DNA of 64,000 nt from CAVYVZ01 sp963772065 (GTDB lineage Bacteria > Acidobacteriota > Vicinamibacteria > Vicinamibacterales > UBA2999): positions 248,001-312,000 of the forward strand of contig CAVYVZ010000007.1 of assembly GCA_963772065.1 (NCBI GenBank), written 5' to 3'. The translations under genes and the position numbers were made by a program. Under the pieces are notes generated by a model. The model saw nothing but the letters and a program-made list of their open reading frames with translations, made no database searches and was not told the DNA's origin. Below, piece by piece: positions 1-9,706 of this stretch (position 1 is its first letter; every line of letters starts with the position of its first letter).

Positions 1-66
1 CGAAAACACGAAAATCACGAAAACATCACAAACAGATTCGTGTCTTTCGTGCGTTTCGTGGTTTCA
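1..66. repeat. Heptamer hairpin array A (CACGAAA / TTTCGTG)
   Basis: Left arm (1-33, cut by the window edge) repeats CACGAAAA-like words. Right arm (36-66) repeats the complement TTTCGTG at about 7-9 nt spacing, so the whole can fold into an imperfect hairpin. It lies upstream of hutI and probably marks the 3' end of a gene left of the window. The same word reappears in the array at 63711-63812. Confidence 0.75.
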
Positions 67-88
67 AATCTAGAATCAAGAACCAGGA

Positions 89-1346
89 ATGAGACCCTCT
101 GCGGATTTCGTCATCGACAACGCGGCGCTCATCGCGACCTGCGCGGGCGCCGCTCCGCGGCGCGGCCCCGCTCAGCACGACATCTCGCCCGTTCGACAGG
201 CCTCGGTCGCGTCCGCCGGAGGCCGCATCGTGTACGTCGGACCGGCGGCCGGACTCGCTCGCGCCGTCGACGTCGCGGCGGATGCGCTTCGCGTGGACGC
301 ACGCGGCCGCGTCGTCGTGCCCGGCTTCGTCGACGCGCACACGCACGTCGTGTTCGCCGGCGATCGCCGGCAGGAGCTCCAGCGCCGGCTGGCGGGCGCG
401 ACCTATGCGGAGATTGCCGCCGACGGCGGGGGCATCCTGCGGACGGTGGAGGCGACGCGGCGCGCCTCGGAAGACGAGCTCGTCGCTGCCACGCGCGCGA
501 GGCTCGACGAGATGCTGGCCTGCGGCACGACAACCGCGGAAGCCAAGAGCGGCTACGGCCTGACCACGGACTCCGAGCTGCAGCAGCTTCGCGTCATCCG
601 GCGGCTCGATGCGGAACATGGCATCGACCTGGTCCCGACGTTCATGGGCGCGCACGACGTGCCCGTCGAATACCGCGCCAGGCGCGGCGCGTACGTCTCG
701 CTGGTCATCAACGAGATGATCCCCCGGGTGCAGCGCGAGCGCCTCGCCGAGTGGTGCGACGTGTTCTGCGAGGACGGCGTCTTCACCCCCGACGAATCGG
801 TCGCGATTCTGAAAGCGGGGGCCAGGGCGGGACTGAAGCCTCGCATCCACGCCGACGAGCTCGGCCCGAGCGGCGGATCGCGTGTCGCCGCCCGCGTCGC
901 GGCGCGGTCCGCGGATCATCTTCTCTTCGTCGACGAGGAAGGCGCCGATGCGATGGCTGCGGCCGGCGTGTGCGCGACGCTCCTCCCCTCGGCGGCGTTC
1001 TATCTGAAGATCGGCCGCTTCGCGCCGGCGCGGATGCTCGATCGAGCGGGGCGTGCCGGTGGCGCTCGCCACCGATGTCAACCCGGGCGGTGGCTTCTCG
1101 CCGTCGATGCCGTTCGCGATCACGCTCGCCTGTTTCGCGATGCGGCTGACGATCGAGGAAGCGCTCGTGGCGGCGACGATCAACGCCGCGTGGTCGGTGG
1201 ACCGGGCCGACCGCGTGGGGAGCCTCGAAGTCGGCAAGCTGATGGATGCCGTCATCCTCGACGGCGAGCTGGTCGATCTCATTCGCGTCGGCGCGCCGGC
1301 GATCCGTCACGTCATCAAAGCCGGACGCATCGTTCACACCCGCTGA
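89..1346 (+). CDS. hutI: Imidazolonepropionase (one frameshift)
   Basis: Cytoplasmic amidohydrolase of histidine degradation that converts imidazolone propionate to N-formimino-glutamate. The metal motif DAHTHVVF gives HTH at residues 84-86, and RIHADELGP near 252-260 holds another metal-binding His. The family signature ATDVNPGGG follows the break. An extra base near 1040 splits the frame: residues through ARML read in the frame of position 89, then IERGVPVALATDV onward reads in the frame that stops at 1346. The joined length of about 418 residues fits the family. ATG at 89 is the first in-frame start and has only a weak AGG before it. The next gene, 26 nt downstream, acts on the formimino group in the same pathway. 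A sequencing indel is more likely than a pseudogene. Confidence 0.9.
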
Positions 1347-1372
1347 AGGTATTAGCCGACTACAATCGCGGG

Positions 1373-1999
1373 ATGCCGACGCTCACGACGATGGCTCTCG
1401 CGGACCTGCTGGATGCGTTTGCGTCGAACGATCCCGTGCCAGGAGGCGGATCCGCATCCGCCGTCACCGGCGCCCTCGGCGTCTCGCTGCTGCTGATGGT
1501 GGCGGGAATGCAGAGGACACGATCGGGCACGCCTGAAGAAACCGCGGACCTCGCGGAGGCGGCCGCGCGTCTGCGGCCGCTGCGCGACCGGTTGGCGACG
1601 CTCGCCGACGAGGACAGCGACGCCTACGCGACGGTCGCGGCGGCATTCAAGCTGCCCAAGGGATCGGACGAAGAGAAGGCGGCGCGTCGAGCCGCGATTC
1701 AAGCGGCCGGCCGCCGGGCCACCGACGTGCCGCTCGAGACGATGCGGGTGTGCCGCGATGCGCTGCGCCATTCGGTGATCGTGGCGCGCAACGGCAATCG
1801 CAACGCCACGAGCGACGTCGGCGTCGCGGTGGAGCTCCTGCTCGCCGGCCTCAAGGGCGCGGCCCTCAACGTCGACATCAACCTCGCCGGCCTGTCGGAT
1901 CAGCCGTACGTGGAGCGCGCGCGATGGGAACGTCAGGACCTGGAGTTGACGGGTGCCGATGAAGCGGGCCGGGCGCGCGGGCTACTGAATAGTGCCTGA
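1373..1999 (+). CDS. Formiminotetrahydrofolate cyclodeaminase/methenyl-THF cyclohydrolase (FTCD_C family)
   Basis: A 208-residue protein of the cyclodeaminase family, which releases ammonia from 5-formimino-THF to give methenyl-THF in the cytoplasm. The N-terminal helix and glycine-rich loop DPVPGGGSASAVTGALG (about residues 17-33) and the later NRNATSDVGVAVELLLAGL segment are typical of the fold. It takes up the folate branch of histidine degradation started by hutI just upstream. ATG 1373 begins the conserved part. It is in the same frame as the first part of hutI, so naive translation fuses the two; the fusion is an artefact of the hutI indel. A TACAAT -10-like hexamer at 1361-1366 lies only 7 bases before the ATG. 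The 3' end overlaps the convergent gene by 18 bases. Confidence 0.85.
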   Translation: MPTLTTMALADLLDAFASNDPVPGGGSASAVTGALGVSLLLMVAGMQRTRSGTPEETADLAEAAARLRPLRDRLATLADEDSDAYATVAAAFKLPKGSDEEKAARRAAIQAAGRRATDVPLETMRVCRDALRHSVIVARNGNRNATSDVGVAVELLLAGLKGAALNVDINLAGLSDQPYVERARWERQDLELTGADEAGRARGLLNSA

Positions 2000-2338
2000 C
2001 GCGATGTTCCGGCCTTCGACCGTGAACGAGAGCTTCAGCGGGTACTTCTGGTGCGGAAAATACTCGACGAGCTGCTCGTAGTTCGCTTCGATCAGCGTGA
2101 TCGGACCATTGCGCGTGACAACGATCTGATCCTCGGTGATCGGAATGAACAGCTCATTCGCTTTCGAGAATGCCTGGCTGCGCAGGACTTCCGGCTGAGC
2201 CTGCCAGCCGAAGACCGCAAGCTGCTGCGCCGCATCCTTCAACTGGTAATAGCTCCAGTACACGAGCGCGGCACGCGCCGTCCCGTTGATGATCGCGACC
2301 ACGAGCGCGATCCGGAGCACCGACATGAGGTAACGCAT
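1982..2338 (-). CDS. Small membrane-anchored protein downstream of lepB (DUF4845-like by context)
   Basis: A 118-residue protein with one N-terminal hydrophobic segment (about residues 4-25, LMSVLRIALVVAIINGTARA) and a soluble remainder of about 90 residues. It has no motif I can tie to a reaction. Its start overlaps the lepB stop by one base (TGATG), so it is probably translated by reinitiation after LepB. In several proteobacteria a single-pass DUF4845 protein also follows lepB. The similarity in size and topology suggests the same kind of protein, but I cannot confirm homology by eye. Confidence 0.6.
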   Translation of the reverse strand: MRYLMSVLRIALVVAIINGTARAALVYWSYYQLKDAAQQLAVFGWQAQPEVLRSQAFSKANELFIPITEDQIVVTRNGPITLIEANYEQLVEYFPHQKYPLKLSFTVEGRNIASGTIQ

Positions 2339-3084
2339 CAGTGAATCTGGTGCAGTAGCCGGTCCCAGCGCGTCCTGGTGAAGAAGTGTGCAACCGTCGA
2401 GAAGACACCCCCCACCTGATCGCCGAGATCGGTCCGCTGATAATCTTCTCGGTCAGCCTCGTAGGACCAATAGACCATCAGCGCCTTTCCTTTGATGTAG
2501 CTCCGGGGCAGGAAGCCCCAGTACCGGCTGTCTTGCGAGTTGTCGCGGTTGTCTCCCATCGCGAAATAGTGGTCGGCCGGCACGGTAACCGGACCGTACC
2601 GCCGCCGCACGTCGAAGTCGGTGTGGTCGGCGTCCCCGGGCTGGCTGTCGTCCGGCGGCTCGAGAAAATGGACGTATGGCTCGTCGAGGGGCCGTCCGTT
2701 TATGAACACCCGCTTGTTGCGCAGCTCGATGGTCTCGCCGGGCAGCCCGATGATCCGCTTGATGAAGTCCCGTTCCGGCTCCTCGGGGTACTTGAAGACC
2801 ACGACGTCTTGCCGCCGGATCGGTTCGATCGGCAGCAGCGTCTGCTCGAGGCCGGTCATCGTCGGGCCGAAGATGAATTTGTTGACGAGCAGATGATCGC
2901 CGATGAGCAGGTTGTTCTCCATCGACCCGGTCGGAATCTTGAACGCCTGCACCACGAACGTGCGGATGAAGAGCGCCAGGATGACGGCGATGACGATGGA
3001 TTCGAAGTACTCACGCGCCGTGGACTTCTTGAATCCCGGCTCCACGGCCGGTGATTCGGCGTCCGCAGCCTGCCTCGCCTTCAT
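2338..3084 (-). CDS. lepB: Signal peptidase I
   Basis: Membrane serine protease that removes signal peptides from exported proteins, 248 residues. One membrane segment covers about residues 28-46. The catalytic Ser is S54 in PTGSMENNLL and the general-base Lys is K108 in RDFIKRIIGLPGE. The family box GDNRDNSQDSRYWG is at about 176-189. ATG 3084 was chosen because it overlaps the lepA stop as ATGA and begins just before the membrane anchor; the frame stays open upstream inside lepA but is meaningless there. Order lepA-lepB is a common bacterial pairing. The numerous secreted proteins in this window would be its substrates. Confidence 0.95.
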   Translation of the reverse strand: MKARQAADAESPAVEPGFKKSTAREYFESIVIAVILALFIRTFVVQAFKIPTGSMENNLLIGDHLLVNKFIFGPTMTGLEQTLLPIEPIRRQDVVVFKYPEEPERDFIKRIIGLPGETIELRNKRVFINGRPLDEPYVHFLEPPDDSQPGDADHTDFDVRRRYGPVTVPADHYFAMGDNRDNSQDSRYWGFLPRSYIKGKALMVYWSYEADREDYQRTDLGDQVGGVFSTVAHFFTRTRWDRLLHQIH

Positions 3085-4884
3085 TCCGTCCCCACCTTGA
3101 GCACCGCGAGAAAGGCTTCCTGCGGGATCTCGACGCGCCCGACCCGTTTCATCCGCTTCTTCCCTTCCTTCTGCTTCTCGAGCAGCTTGCGCTTGCGGGT
3201 GATGTCGCCGCCGTAGCACTTCGCAAGGACGTTCTTTCGCAGCGCTTTCACGCTCTCGCGCGCGATCACCCGGTTGCCGATTGAAGCCTGGATCGCGATC
3301 TCGAACATCTGCCTCGGGATGAGCTCGCGCATCTTCGACGCCAGCGCACGCCCGCGCTCATAAGCGGCGTCGCGGTGCACGATGATCGAGAGCGCGTCCA
3401 CGGGCTCGCCATTGACCAGGATATCCATTTTGACGAGCGGCGACTCCCAATAGCCGGTCACGTGATAGTCGAGCGACGCGTAGCCGCGCGAGATGGTCTT
3501 CAGCCGATCATAGAAGTCCATCACGACCTCGTTGAACGGAAGCTCGTAGGTGATCAGCACGCGATCGGACTTCAGGTATTCGAGCTTCTTCTGGACGCCG
3601 CGCTTGTCCTGGCAGAGCTGCAGGATCGGCCCGACGTGCTCCGACGGCGTGAGAATCATGGCCGTGATCACCGGCTCTTCGAGCTTCGCGATCCGGCCCG
3701 CGTCTGGCAGCTTCGCAGGACTGTCGATTTCCTCCACGACGCCATCGGTCGTTGTCACGCGATAGAGCACCCCCGGCGCCGTCGTGACGAGGTCCATGTC
3801 GTACTCGCGCTCGAGGCGCTCCTGGACGATCTCCATGTGCAGGAGCCCGAGGAAGCCGCAGCGGAACCCGAAGCCCAGCGCGGCCGACGTTTCCGGCTCG
3901 TAGAAGAACGACGCGTCGTTCAACCGGAGCTTCTCGAGCGCTTCGCGCAGCTCCGAGGTACTGATGGCTCTCAACCGGGTACAGGCCGGCGAAGACCATC
4001 GGCTTCAACTCCTTGAAGCCCGGAAACGGCTCCGTCGTAGGACGGTTCACCTCGGTGATCGTGTCGCCGATCTTCGCATCGGCCACGCGCTTGATGTTGG
4101 CGACCAGGAAGCCGACCTCGCCGACGCCAAGCTCCTCGACCGGTATGGCCTTCGGAGAAAAGACACCGAGGCCGTCGACCTCGTAGTCCTGTCCCTCTGC
4201 CATCAGCTTGATCTTCATCTTCGGCTTCATCACGCCGTCGATCACGCGCACGACGATGACGACCCCGCGGTACGCGTCGTACCAGGAGTCGAAGATGAGC
4301 GCCTTGAGCGGCGCGTCTGCGACGCCCGTTGGCGGATGGAAGCGAGCGATCACCGCCTCGAGGATGTCCTGAACGCCGGTGCCCTCCTTGGCGCTCGCCA
4401 GGATGGCGTGGGAACTGTCGAGGCCGATGATGTCTTCGATCTGACGCTTGCACTCGTCGGGCTGCGCGCTCGGCAGGTCGATCTTGTTGATGACCGGAAT
4501 GATCTCCAGGTTGTTCTCGACGGCGAGGTACGCGTTGGCGAGCGTCTGCGCCTCGACGCCCTGCGAGGCATCGACCAGCAGCAGCGCCCCCTCGCAGGCT
4601 GCGAGCGACCGGGTCACTTCGTAGCTGAAGTCGACATGCCCCGGGGTGTCGATGAGGTTCAGGACGTACTGCTCACCCGACTTGCTCGTGTAGTTCAGGC
4701 GGACCGGATGCGCCTTGATCGTGATGCCGCGCTCCCGCTCGAGATCCATCGCGTCGAGGACCTGCGCCTCCATCTCGCGTGGTTGCAGGGCGCCGGTCAG
4801 CTCGAGGAAACGATCGGCCAGCGTCGACTTGCCATGGTCGATGTGCGCGATGATCGAGAAGTTGCGGATGTAGCGCTGGTCCAT
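3081..4884 (-). CDS. lepA: Elongation factor 4 (LepA), one frameshift
   Basis: Ribosome-binding translational GTPase that back-translocates stalled ribosomes, about 600 residues. G1 is AHIDHGKST at residues 13-21, followed by the GITIKAHPVRL switch, DTPGH and NKIDLP motifs. The LepA-specific C-terminal domain ends KRMKRVGRVEIPQEAFLAVL. An extra base near 3951-3957 breaks the frame between YPVESHQY and LREALEKLRLNDASF; both halves are otherwise intact, which points to a sequence error. ATG 4884 gives the canonical start MDQRYIRNFSIIAHIDHGKS. The stop overlaps lepB (ATGA). Confidence 0.93.
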
Positions 4885-4901
4885 TGAGTTACGAACACTC
4901 A

Positions 4902-4907
4902 ATTGTA
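4902..4907 (-). promoter_or_regulatory. Putative -10 element of lepA-lepB operon
   Basis: On the minus strand the hexamer TACAAT lies 17 bases upstream of the lepA ATG, at a position suited to a -10 box. No good -35 is visible 16-18 bases further upstream, so the call rests on one hexamer only. Confidence 0.35.
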
Positions 4908-5000
4908 TCAGTCCGAACGCGTCGTCACGCTTTTCGTCCCTCGGTCCGCACATCGCCTCGACGATCTGCTAGCATGCGGGTCCTTCCCGGAGGTGTGGAT

Positions 5001-7806
5001 ATGCTCGCCTCACGAAAACGACGTCCTCGCATTCTCTTATTCGCCTTTCTGTTCATCGCTGCCGTCCGACCGGCCATCGCGCAGAACCCGACGTTTGCCG
5101 TCGAAGGCATCGTCGAGGACGCGCAGCAGGCGGTGCTGCCCGGCGCGACGGTGACCATTCAGAACGTGTCGACCGGGTTGAGTCGGACCATCACGACCGA
5201 CGCGGGCGGCCGCTTCGTCGCCACCGCGCTGCCGCCGGAGGGCCGCTACAACATCAAGGTCGAGCTCACGGGGTTCGCGAGCGAGGTGCGCGAAAACCTG
5301 GTGTTCAACGCGGGTCAGCGCGTCGTGCTGAATTTCGCGCTGAAGCTATCGAGCGTTCAGGAAACGATCACCGTGGCGGGCGACGCGCCACTGGTGCAGA
5401 CGACGTCCGCCGAGGTGACGAGCACGATCGATCAGCGCGCGTTCGAGACGCTGCCGGTGAAGGAGCGCAACTACTTCCGACTGCTGACGCTCGACTCCAA
5501 CGTGGTGGCCGCGGGCACCGGCTCGAACGCCGTCAACGTCGGCGGCGGCGAGGTGTGGAACTTCGGGACGTACGTCGACGGCACCAACAATCACTCGAAG
5601 TGGCTGACGCTGCAGCGCGCGCCGCAGCTCGGGTCGAGCGGCTTCGCGATCGAGACCGTGAAGGAAGTGCAGCTCATCACCAACCAGTTCTCCGCCGAAT
5701 TCGGCGGCCACTCCGCTGGCGTGGCGAGCATGATCACGAAGAGCGGCACGAACGCCGTGAACGGCAGCGCATTCGTCATGGCCCGCCCCGGCGACTGGGA
5801 CGCGCGGCCGCCGCTGTCGCCGGTCAAGGCGCCGTACAACCAGCAGCAGTTCGGCGGCACGATCGGCGGGCCGATCGTCCGCGACCGCATCTTCTACTTC
5901 GGCAGCTACGAGCGCCGGCGCGAGCGAAGCTCGGTGACCGTCACGTCGGCCGAAGCATTCGGCATCGTCGTGCCGACTCCGGCGGACGAGCACCAGGGAC
6001 ATTTCAAGGGCGACATCCGCTTCTCGGAGAAGAACTCGCTCGGCGTGCGCTACAACATGGTTCGGTGGAAGAAGGACAACGAGAGCGGCGGCTTGAACCT
6101 GCCGGGGACCGGCTTCATGTGGGACAACAACGTGGACACGGTCCACGGCAACTTTCTGACCGTGGTGTCCGACCGCTTCCTGAACGAAGTGCGCGGCCAG
6201 TACTCACGCTACACCGATCGTCGCGCCGCGAAATGCGACTGCGTGTCCATTCAGCGTCAGGGCTTCAGCAACAGCGGCGGCTACGATCAGGGCACGTGGG
6301 GCGTGCTGCCGGAGCAGACCTACGACGTCTCCAACACCGTTTCGCTATGGATGGGCAATCACAGCATCAAGACGGGCGCATCGTTCACGTACGACGTCAC
6401 CGATCAGCTCTTCCAGCCTCTGCAGAACGGCGTGTATACGTTCAGCGGCGCGCCCAACGTCGCTCCCAACCCGATTCGCTACCAGCAGTCGTTCGCGCTG
6501 ACGCCCGAAGCGCGCCTGATGTTCCCCAAGGCGTACGTCTTCGCCGGCTTTCTCCAGGACGACTGGCGGGCGCGGAGCAACCTGACCCTCAATTTCGGCC
6601 TCCGTTACGAGGTGGAGACCATCAAGGACATCCCGGACTGGCCGGCGGGCACGGACGCGAACAACATCGACCCGCGCGTCGGATTCGCCTGGGATCCAAA
6701 GGGGGACCAGAAGTGGTCGATTCGCGGCGGCGTCGGCCGGTTCACGCAGCAGCATCCCATCTTCACGATCGTCAAGGGAGGCGTCGGCGGGCGCAACGGC
6801 CAGGTGACCGTGACACTGACGCCGGCCGACGCGCTCTTCCCGCCGTTCCCGAACGCGTTGCCGGCGTTCCCCCCGGGCGCCGTGCTGCCTGCGCGCAGCA
6901 TCCAGGAGATCTCTCCCGACCTCGAGAACGAACACGCCTGGACCACCAGCTTCGGGTTCCAGCGCCAGCTCGGTTCGCGGACCGCGATTCAAGTGGACGC
7001 CAACATCAACCGCGGCAGGAAGCACGGGTTCCTCGACATCAATCAGCCCGTGCCCATCCCCAAAGACGTGCTCAACGCGGCGCTCAGCGCCAACCCGAAC
7101 GCCGTCGTCCGCACGCTGGCGCAGGCGGATGCCACGCGACCGAGCCCTGCGGTGCCAAACGGTTTCCGGCACATGGATCTCCTGACAAATGAAGGACGCT
7201 TCTGGTACGAGGGCGTTCGGATTGCGATGCAGCATCGCACCGAGCCGCTGCAGATCACGGCGTCGTACACGGCGTCGCGCGCCGAGGATCGGCTGAATCA
7301 CTGGTTCTCGCCCGAGGACAGCTCGGATCCGGAGCTCGATCGCGGCCCGAGCGGCGCCAGCACACCGCACAATTTCGTGACCAGCGCGATGTGGAACATG
7401 CCGGGCAGCGGACCGGTGTTGGCGAGGGTGGCAGCTCAGCATGGTTTCGCATCACCAGAGTGGTTCTCCGTACACGATCCGTTACGCCGGCGACCCCACG
7501 GGCGCCGGTGCCGGGCTGGGCGCCGCTTGCAACTCGCGCGGGTGCCAGTTCAGCAGACCAGGTGAGCGCGGTTCCGCCCGCGGCATGTTCATGAACTGGG
7601 CGGACATCTCGCTGGCGCGCACGTTTCCCGTCGGGCCGGACCGCCTCGAGTTCCGTGCCGACGTGTTCAATGTCCTCAACAACTGGAACCTGCTGTCGGG
7701 TGGCTACATCAACCTCGTGGGCAACCCGCGGTTCGGGCAGCACAGCGGCGGTTCGAACGTCCTGCCGGGCCGTCAGTTCCAGTTCGCCGGGACGTACCGG
7801 TTCTGA
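5001..7806 (+). CDS. TonB-dependent receptor-like outer-membrane protein with carboxypeptidase-like N-terminal domain (one frameshift)
   Basis: About 935 residues. A signal peptide ends near AIAQ (residue 27). A carboxypeptidase-regulatory-like domain follows (about 30-120; VEGIVEDAQQAVLPGATVTI...LPPEGRYNIKVELTGF), then a plug-like region (QETITVAGDAPLVQTTSAEV) and a long beta-barrel ending in aromatic AGTYRF. This Oar-like architecture is abundant in acidobacteria and is thought to import or bind large substrates; no substrate can be read from the sequence. ATG 5001 has the Shine-Dalgarno GGAGGT at 4988-4993. An extra base near 7422 breaks the frame just before the conserved GWQLSMVSHHQSGSPYTIRY segment; the final 120 residues are intact in the new frame. 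The stop overlaps the next start (TGATG). Confidence 0.88.
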
Positions 7807-8375
7807 TGCGACCGCTCCTCGTCGCGCTCGCCTTTCTGTTTGCATACCAGGACGCGCCGCTTCCGCGCGTCCTGGTCCAGACCGATCTCGGGGACATCGA
7901 GATCGCGGTCGATACCAAGCGGGCCCCGATCTCCGGCGGCTTGTTCCTGAAGCAGGTCGACGCGGGCATGTACAACGGCGGTCAGTTTCATCGCACGGTC
8001 AAGATGGACAACCAGCCGAACAACGACGTGAAGATCGAGGTCATCCAGGGGAGCATCGCCGCGGCCCGGGAAAAGGAGCTCGGCGATCCGATTCCGTTGG
8101 AGCGCACGACCGTGACGGGATTGAAGCATACCGACGGCTGCGTCTCGACGCCGCGAGGGGCACCCGAGAGCGCGCGGACGGGATTCTTCATCTGCATCAA
8201 CGATCAGCCGTCGCTCGACTTCGGCGGCAAACGCAATCCCGACGGCCAAGGCTTCGCCGCTTTCGGGCGGGTCGTGCGTGGAATGGAGGTCGTCCGGAAG
8301 ATTCAACAGGCGCCCAACAAGGACGCCCAACTGCTGACGCCGCCGATCACCATCACGTCGATCAAGAGGTTGTGA
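7806..8375 (+). CDS. Secreted cyclophilin-type peptidyl-prolyl isomerase
   Basis: A 189-residue protein starting with a short hydrophobic signal (MRPLLVALAFLFAYQ) and continuing as a cyclophilin domain. The opening strand LVQTDLGDIEIAV, the segment YNGGQFHRTVKMDN (catalytic-Arg region FHR) and the closing GFAAFGRVVRGMEVVRKI are all recognisable. It would catalyse proline isomerisation during protein folding in the periplasm. It starts on the last base of the preceding receptor gene (TGATG), so it is probably coupled to it and may help fold that protein or other exported proteins. Confidence 0.88.
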   Translation: MRPLLVALAFLFAYQDAPLPRVLVQTDLGDIEIAVDTKRAPISGGLFLKQVDAGMYNGGQFHRTVKMDNQPNNDVKIEVIQGSIAAAREKELGDPIPLERTTVTGLKHTDGCVSTPRGAPESARTGFFICINDQPSLDFGGKRNPDGQGFAAFGRVVRGMEVVRKIQQAPNKDAQLLTPPITITSIKRL

Positions 8376-8378
8376 TTC

Positions 8379-8888
8379 GTGACAGTCCCTGCGTATCAAC
8401 TCGCTCAGCTCAACGTCGCGCGGATGACGGCGCCGCTGACCGATCCGGTCATGGCCGACTTCGTCGCCAACCTCGAACCGATCAACGCGCGTGCCGAGCG
8501 CAGCCCTGGCTTCGTCTGGCGGTTCCAGACCGACGGCGGCGACGCGACCGCAGTTCGCCCGTACGACGACGACCGGATCATCATCAACTTCTCCGTCTGG
8601 GAAGATGCGGCCTCGCTGCGCGAGTTCGTCTATCGTGGCGATCACGCTGGCATCATGAAGCGCCGCCGCGAATGGTTCGAGCGTCTCGACGATCTGTACC
8701 TCGTCCTCTGGTGGGTGCCAGCCGGCCATCGTCCGTCGGTGCAGGAAGCCGTCGAGCGACTCGAGCACCTGAAACAGCACGGCCCGTCGCGGGAGGCGTT
8801 CACGTTTCGCGAGCCGTATCCGATGCCCGGCGCGACGGCGAGCGACCTCGTCACCGGGATCGACGATGCCTGTTCCGCGTGGACCTAG
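8379..8888 (+). CDS. DUF3291 domain protein
   Basis: A 169-residue protein of the DUF3291 family, a dimeric alpha/beta-barrel fold related to antibiotic-biosynthesis monooxygenases. Family hallmarks seen: YQLAQLNVARM at the start, NLEPINARAERSPGFVWRF, the NFSVWEDAASLREFVY strand-helix and YLVLWWVPAGHRPS. No enzymatic role is established. GTG 8379 was chosen because it lies 3 bases after the preceding stop and begins the conserved N-terminus. It follows the cyclophilin and overlaps the next small gene by 23 bases. Confidence 0.85.
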   Translation: MTVPAYQLAQLNVARMTAPLTDPVMADFVANLEPINARAERSPGFVWRFQTDGGDATAVRPYDDDRIIINFSVWEDAASLREFVYRGDHAGIMKRRREWFERLDDLYLVLWWVPAGHRPSVQEAVERLEHLKQHGPSREAFTFREPYPMPGATASDLVTGIDDACSAWT

Positions 8889-9183
8889 AGCCAATGAGTG
8901 TGGACAGACGATTCTCCTCGACTCGCGCTCCAGCCGTGAGGAGCTCATTGGCGAGGTGAAGCGCCTGCGAGCCGGCATTCGCGAGCATCGCGACACTTCT
9001 CTCCACGCACTGTGCTGGCATCATCCGCAGCTGTGGGGACTTCTGCCGGAGCAATCCGACCCGCAGCCCGTGGTGCCCGACTGGCCGCAGTTCATGCGCG
9101 GCTGCATCCGGTATCGGCAGTCGCTCGACGAGCAGCTGCCTCACGCGCCGCGCAAGGGGACCGAATTCGGCGACAACACCTGA
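8866..9183 (+). CDS. Small conserved-looking protein, function unknown
   Basis: Up to 105 residues. The body TILLDSRSSREELIGEVKRL...DTSLHALCWHHPQLWGLLPE...PQFMRGCIRYRQSLDEQ looks like a genuine soluble protein, with balanced composition and Trp/His/Cys clustered at CWHHPQLWG. The only in-frame ATG (8866) lies inside the DUF3291 gene. An ATG at 8894 opens a different frame and would need a one-base shift, so the start is uncertain. It ends at a TGACC-G-GGTCA dyad shared with the convergent thioesterase stop. No family recognised. Confidence 0.6.
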   Translation: MPVPRGPRANECGQTILLDSRSSREELIGEVKRLRAGIREHRDTSLHALCWHHPQLWGLLPEQSDPQPVVPDWPQFMRGCIRYRQSLDEQLPHAPRKGTEFGDNT

Positions 9184-9188
9184 CCGGG

Positions 9189-9641
9189 TCAGCGCGCGCG
9201 CAGCCGCTCACGCTGCGCGATGACCACCAGCGTCGAGGTGCACTTGGCGACCAGCGTCCGCTCGTCGCCGTCCAACGAGAACACCTCCGATTCGGCGACG
9301 ACGATGGTCCGGCCGGCGCGCAGCGTCCGCCCGACGCATGTGAGTGGACGATTGGGCGCGGCGCGCAGGAAGTTCATCTTGAACTCCACCGTGAGGACGT
9401 CGGAGCCCTCTGGAACGCTCGCCCGGGCGGCGCCGCCAGCCGTGTGATCCGCCAGCGTGGTGATCAAGCCGGCATGGACGTATCCATGCTGCTGGAGATG
9501 CGCCGCCTGCGGCGTCAGCGCAGTCTCGCACCAGCCTGGACCGGCGGCCACGAGCACGATCCCAAGGTGGCTCACGAATGCCGCGTCTTCGAAGATCGGC
9601 GCGACACGCTCGACGAGGTTCGCGGAAGGGTCCTGACCCAT
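9189..9641 (-). CDS. PaaI-type hotdog thioesterase
   Basis: A 150-residue single hotdog-fold domain. The central helix is preceded by HGYVHAGLITTLADHTAGGAAR (about 52-73), the catalytic region of the PaaI/YigI thioesterases that hydrolyse acyl-CoA. FKMNFLRAAP and SEVFSLDGDERTLVAKCTSTLVVI are the matching strands. The substrate cannot be told from sequence. It is transcribed leftward and ends 5 bases from the preceding convergent gene. Only 65 bases separate its start from the stop of the VPS10-like gene upstream. Confidence 0.85.
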   Translation of the reverse strand: MGQDPSANLVERVAPIFEDAAFVSHLGIVLVAAGPGWCETALTPQAAHLQQHGYVHAGLITTLADHTAGGAARASVPEGSDVLTVEFKMNFLRAAPNRPLTCVGRTLRAGRTIVVAESEVFSLDGDERTLVAKCTSTLVVIAQRERLRAR

Positions 9642-9706
9642 CTTCAGATCATTCCCGAGATCGACCGGGCCGCGTCCTACTTACATCATGGCGCCCGCGA
9701 TTGACG

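Noticed and set aside
26..1282. Long antisense frame opposite hutI
   Set aside because: Composition is Arg/Ala-rich GC shadow, with no motif; similar antisense frames face nearly every gene here.
89..1999. Single 636-residue HutI-cyclodeaminase fusion protein
   Set aside because: The frame joins only because of the extra base near 1040; the real HutI end reads in another frame and stops at 1346.
3951..3960. Programmed frameshift in lepA
   Set aside because: No slippery heptamer or stimulatory stem is visible, and lepA is not known to be recoded; similar breaks in many genes suggest a technical cause.
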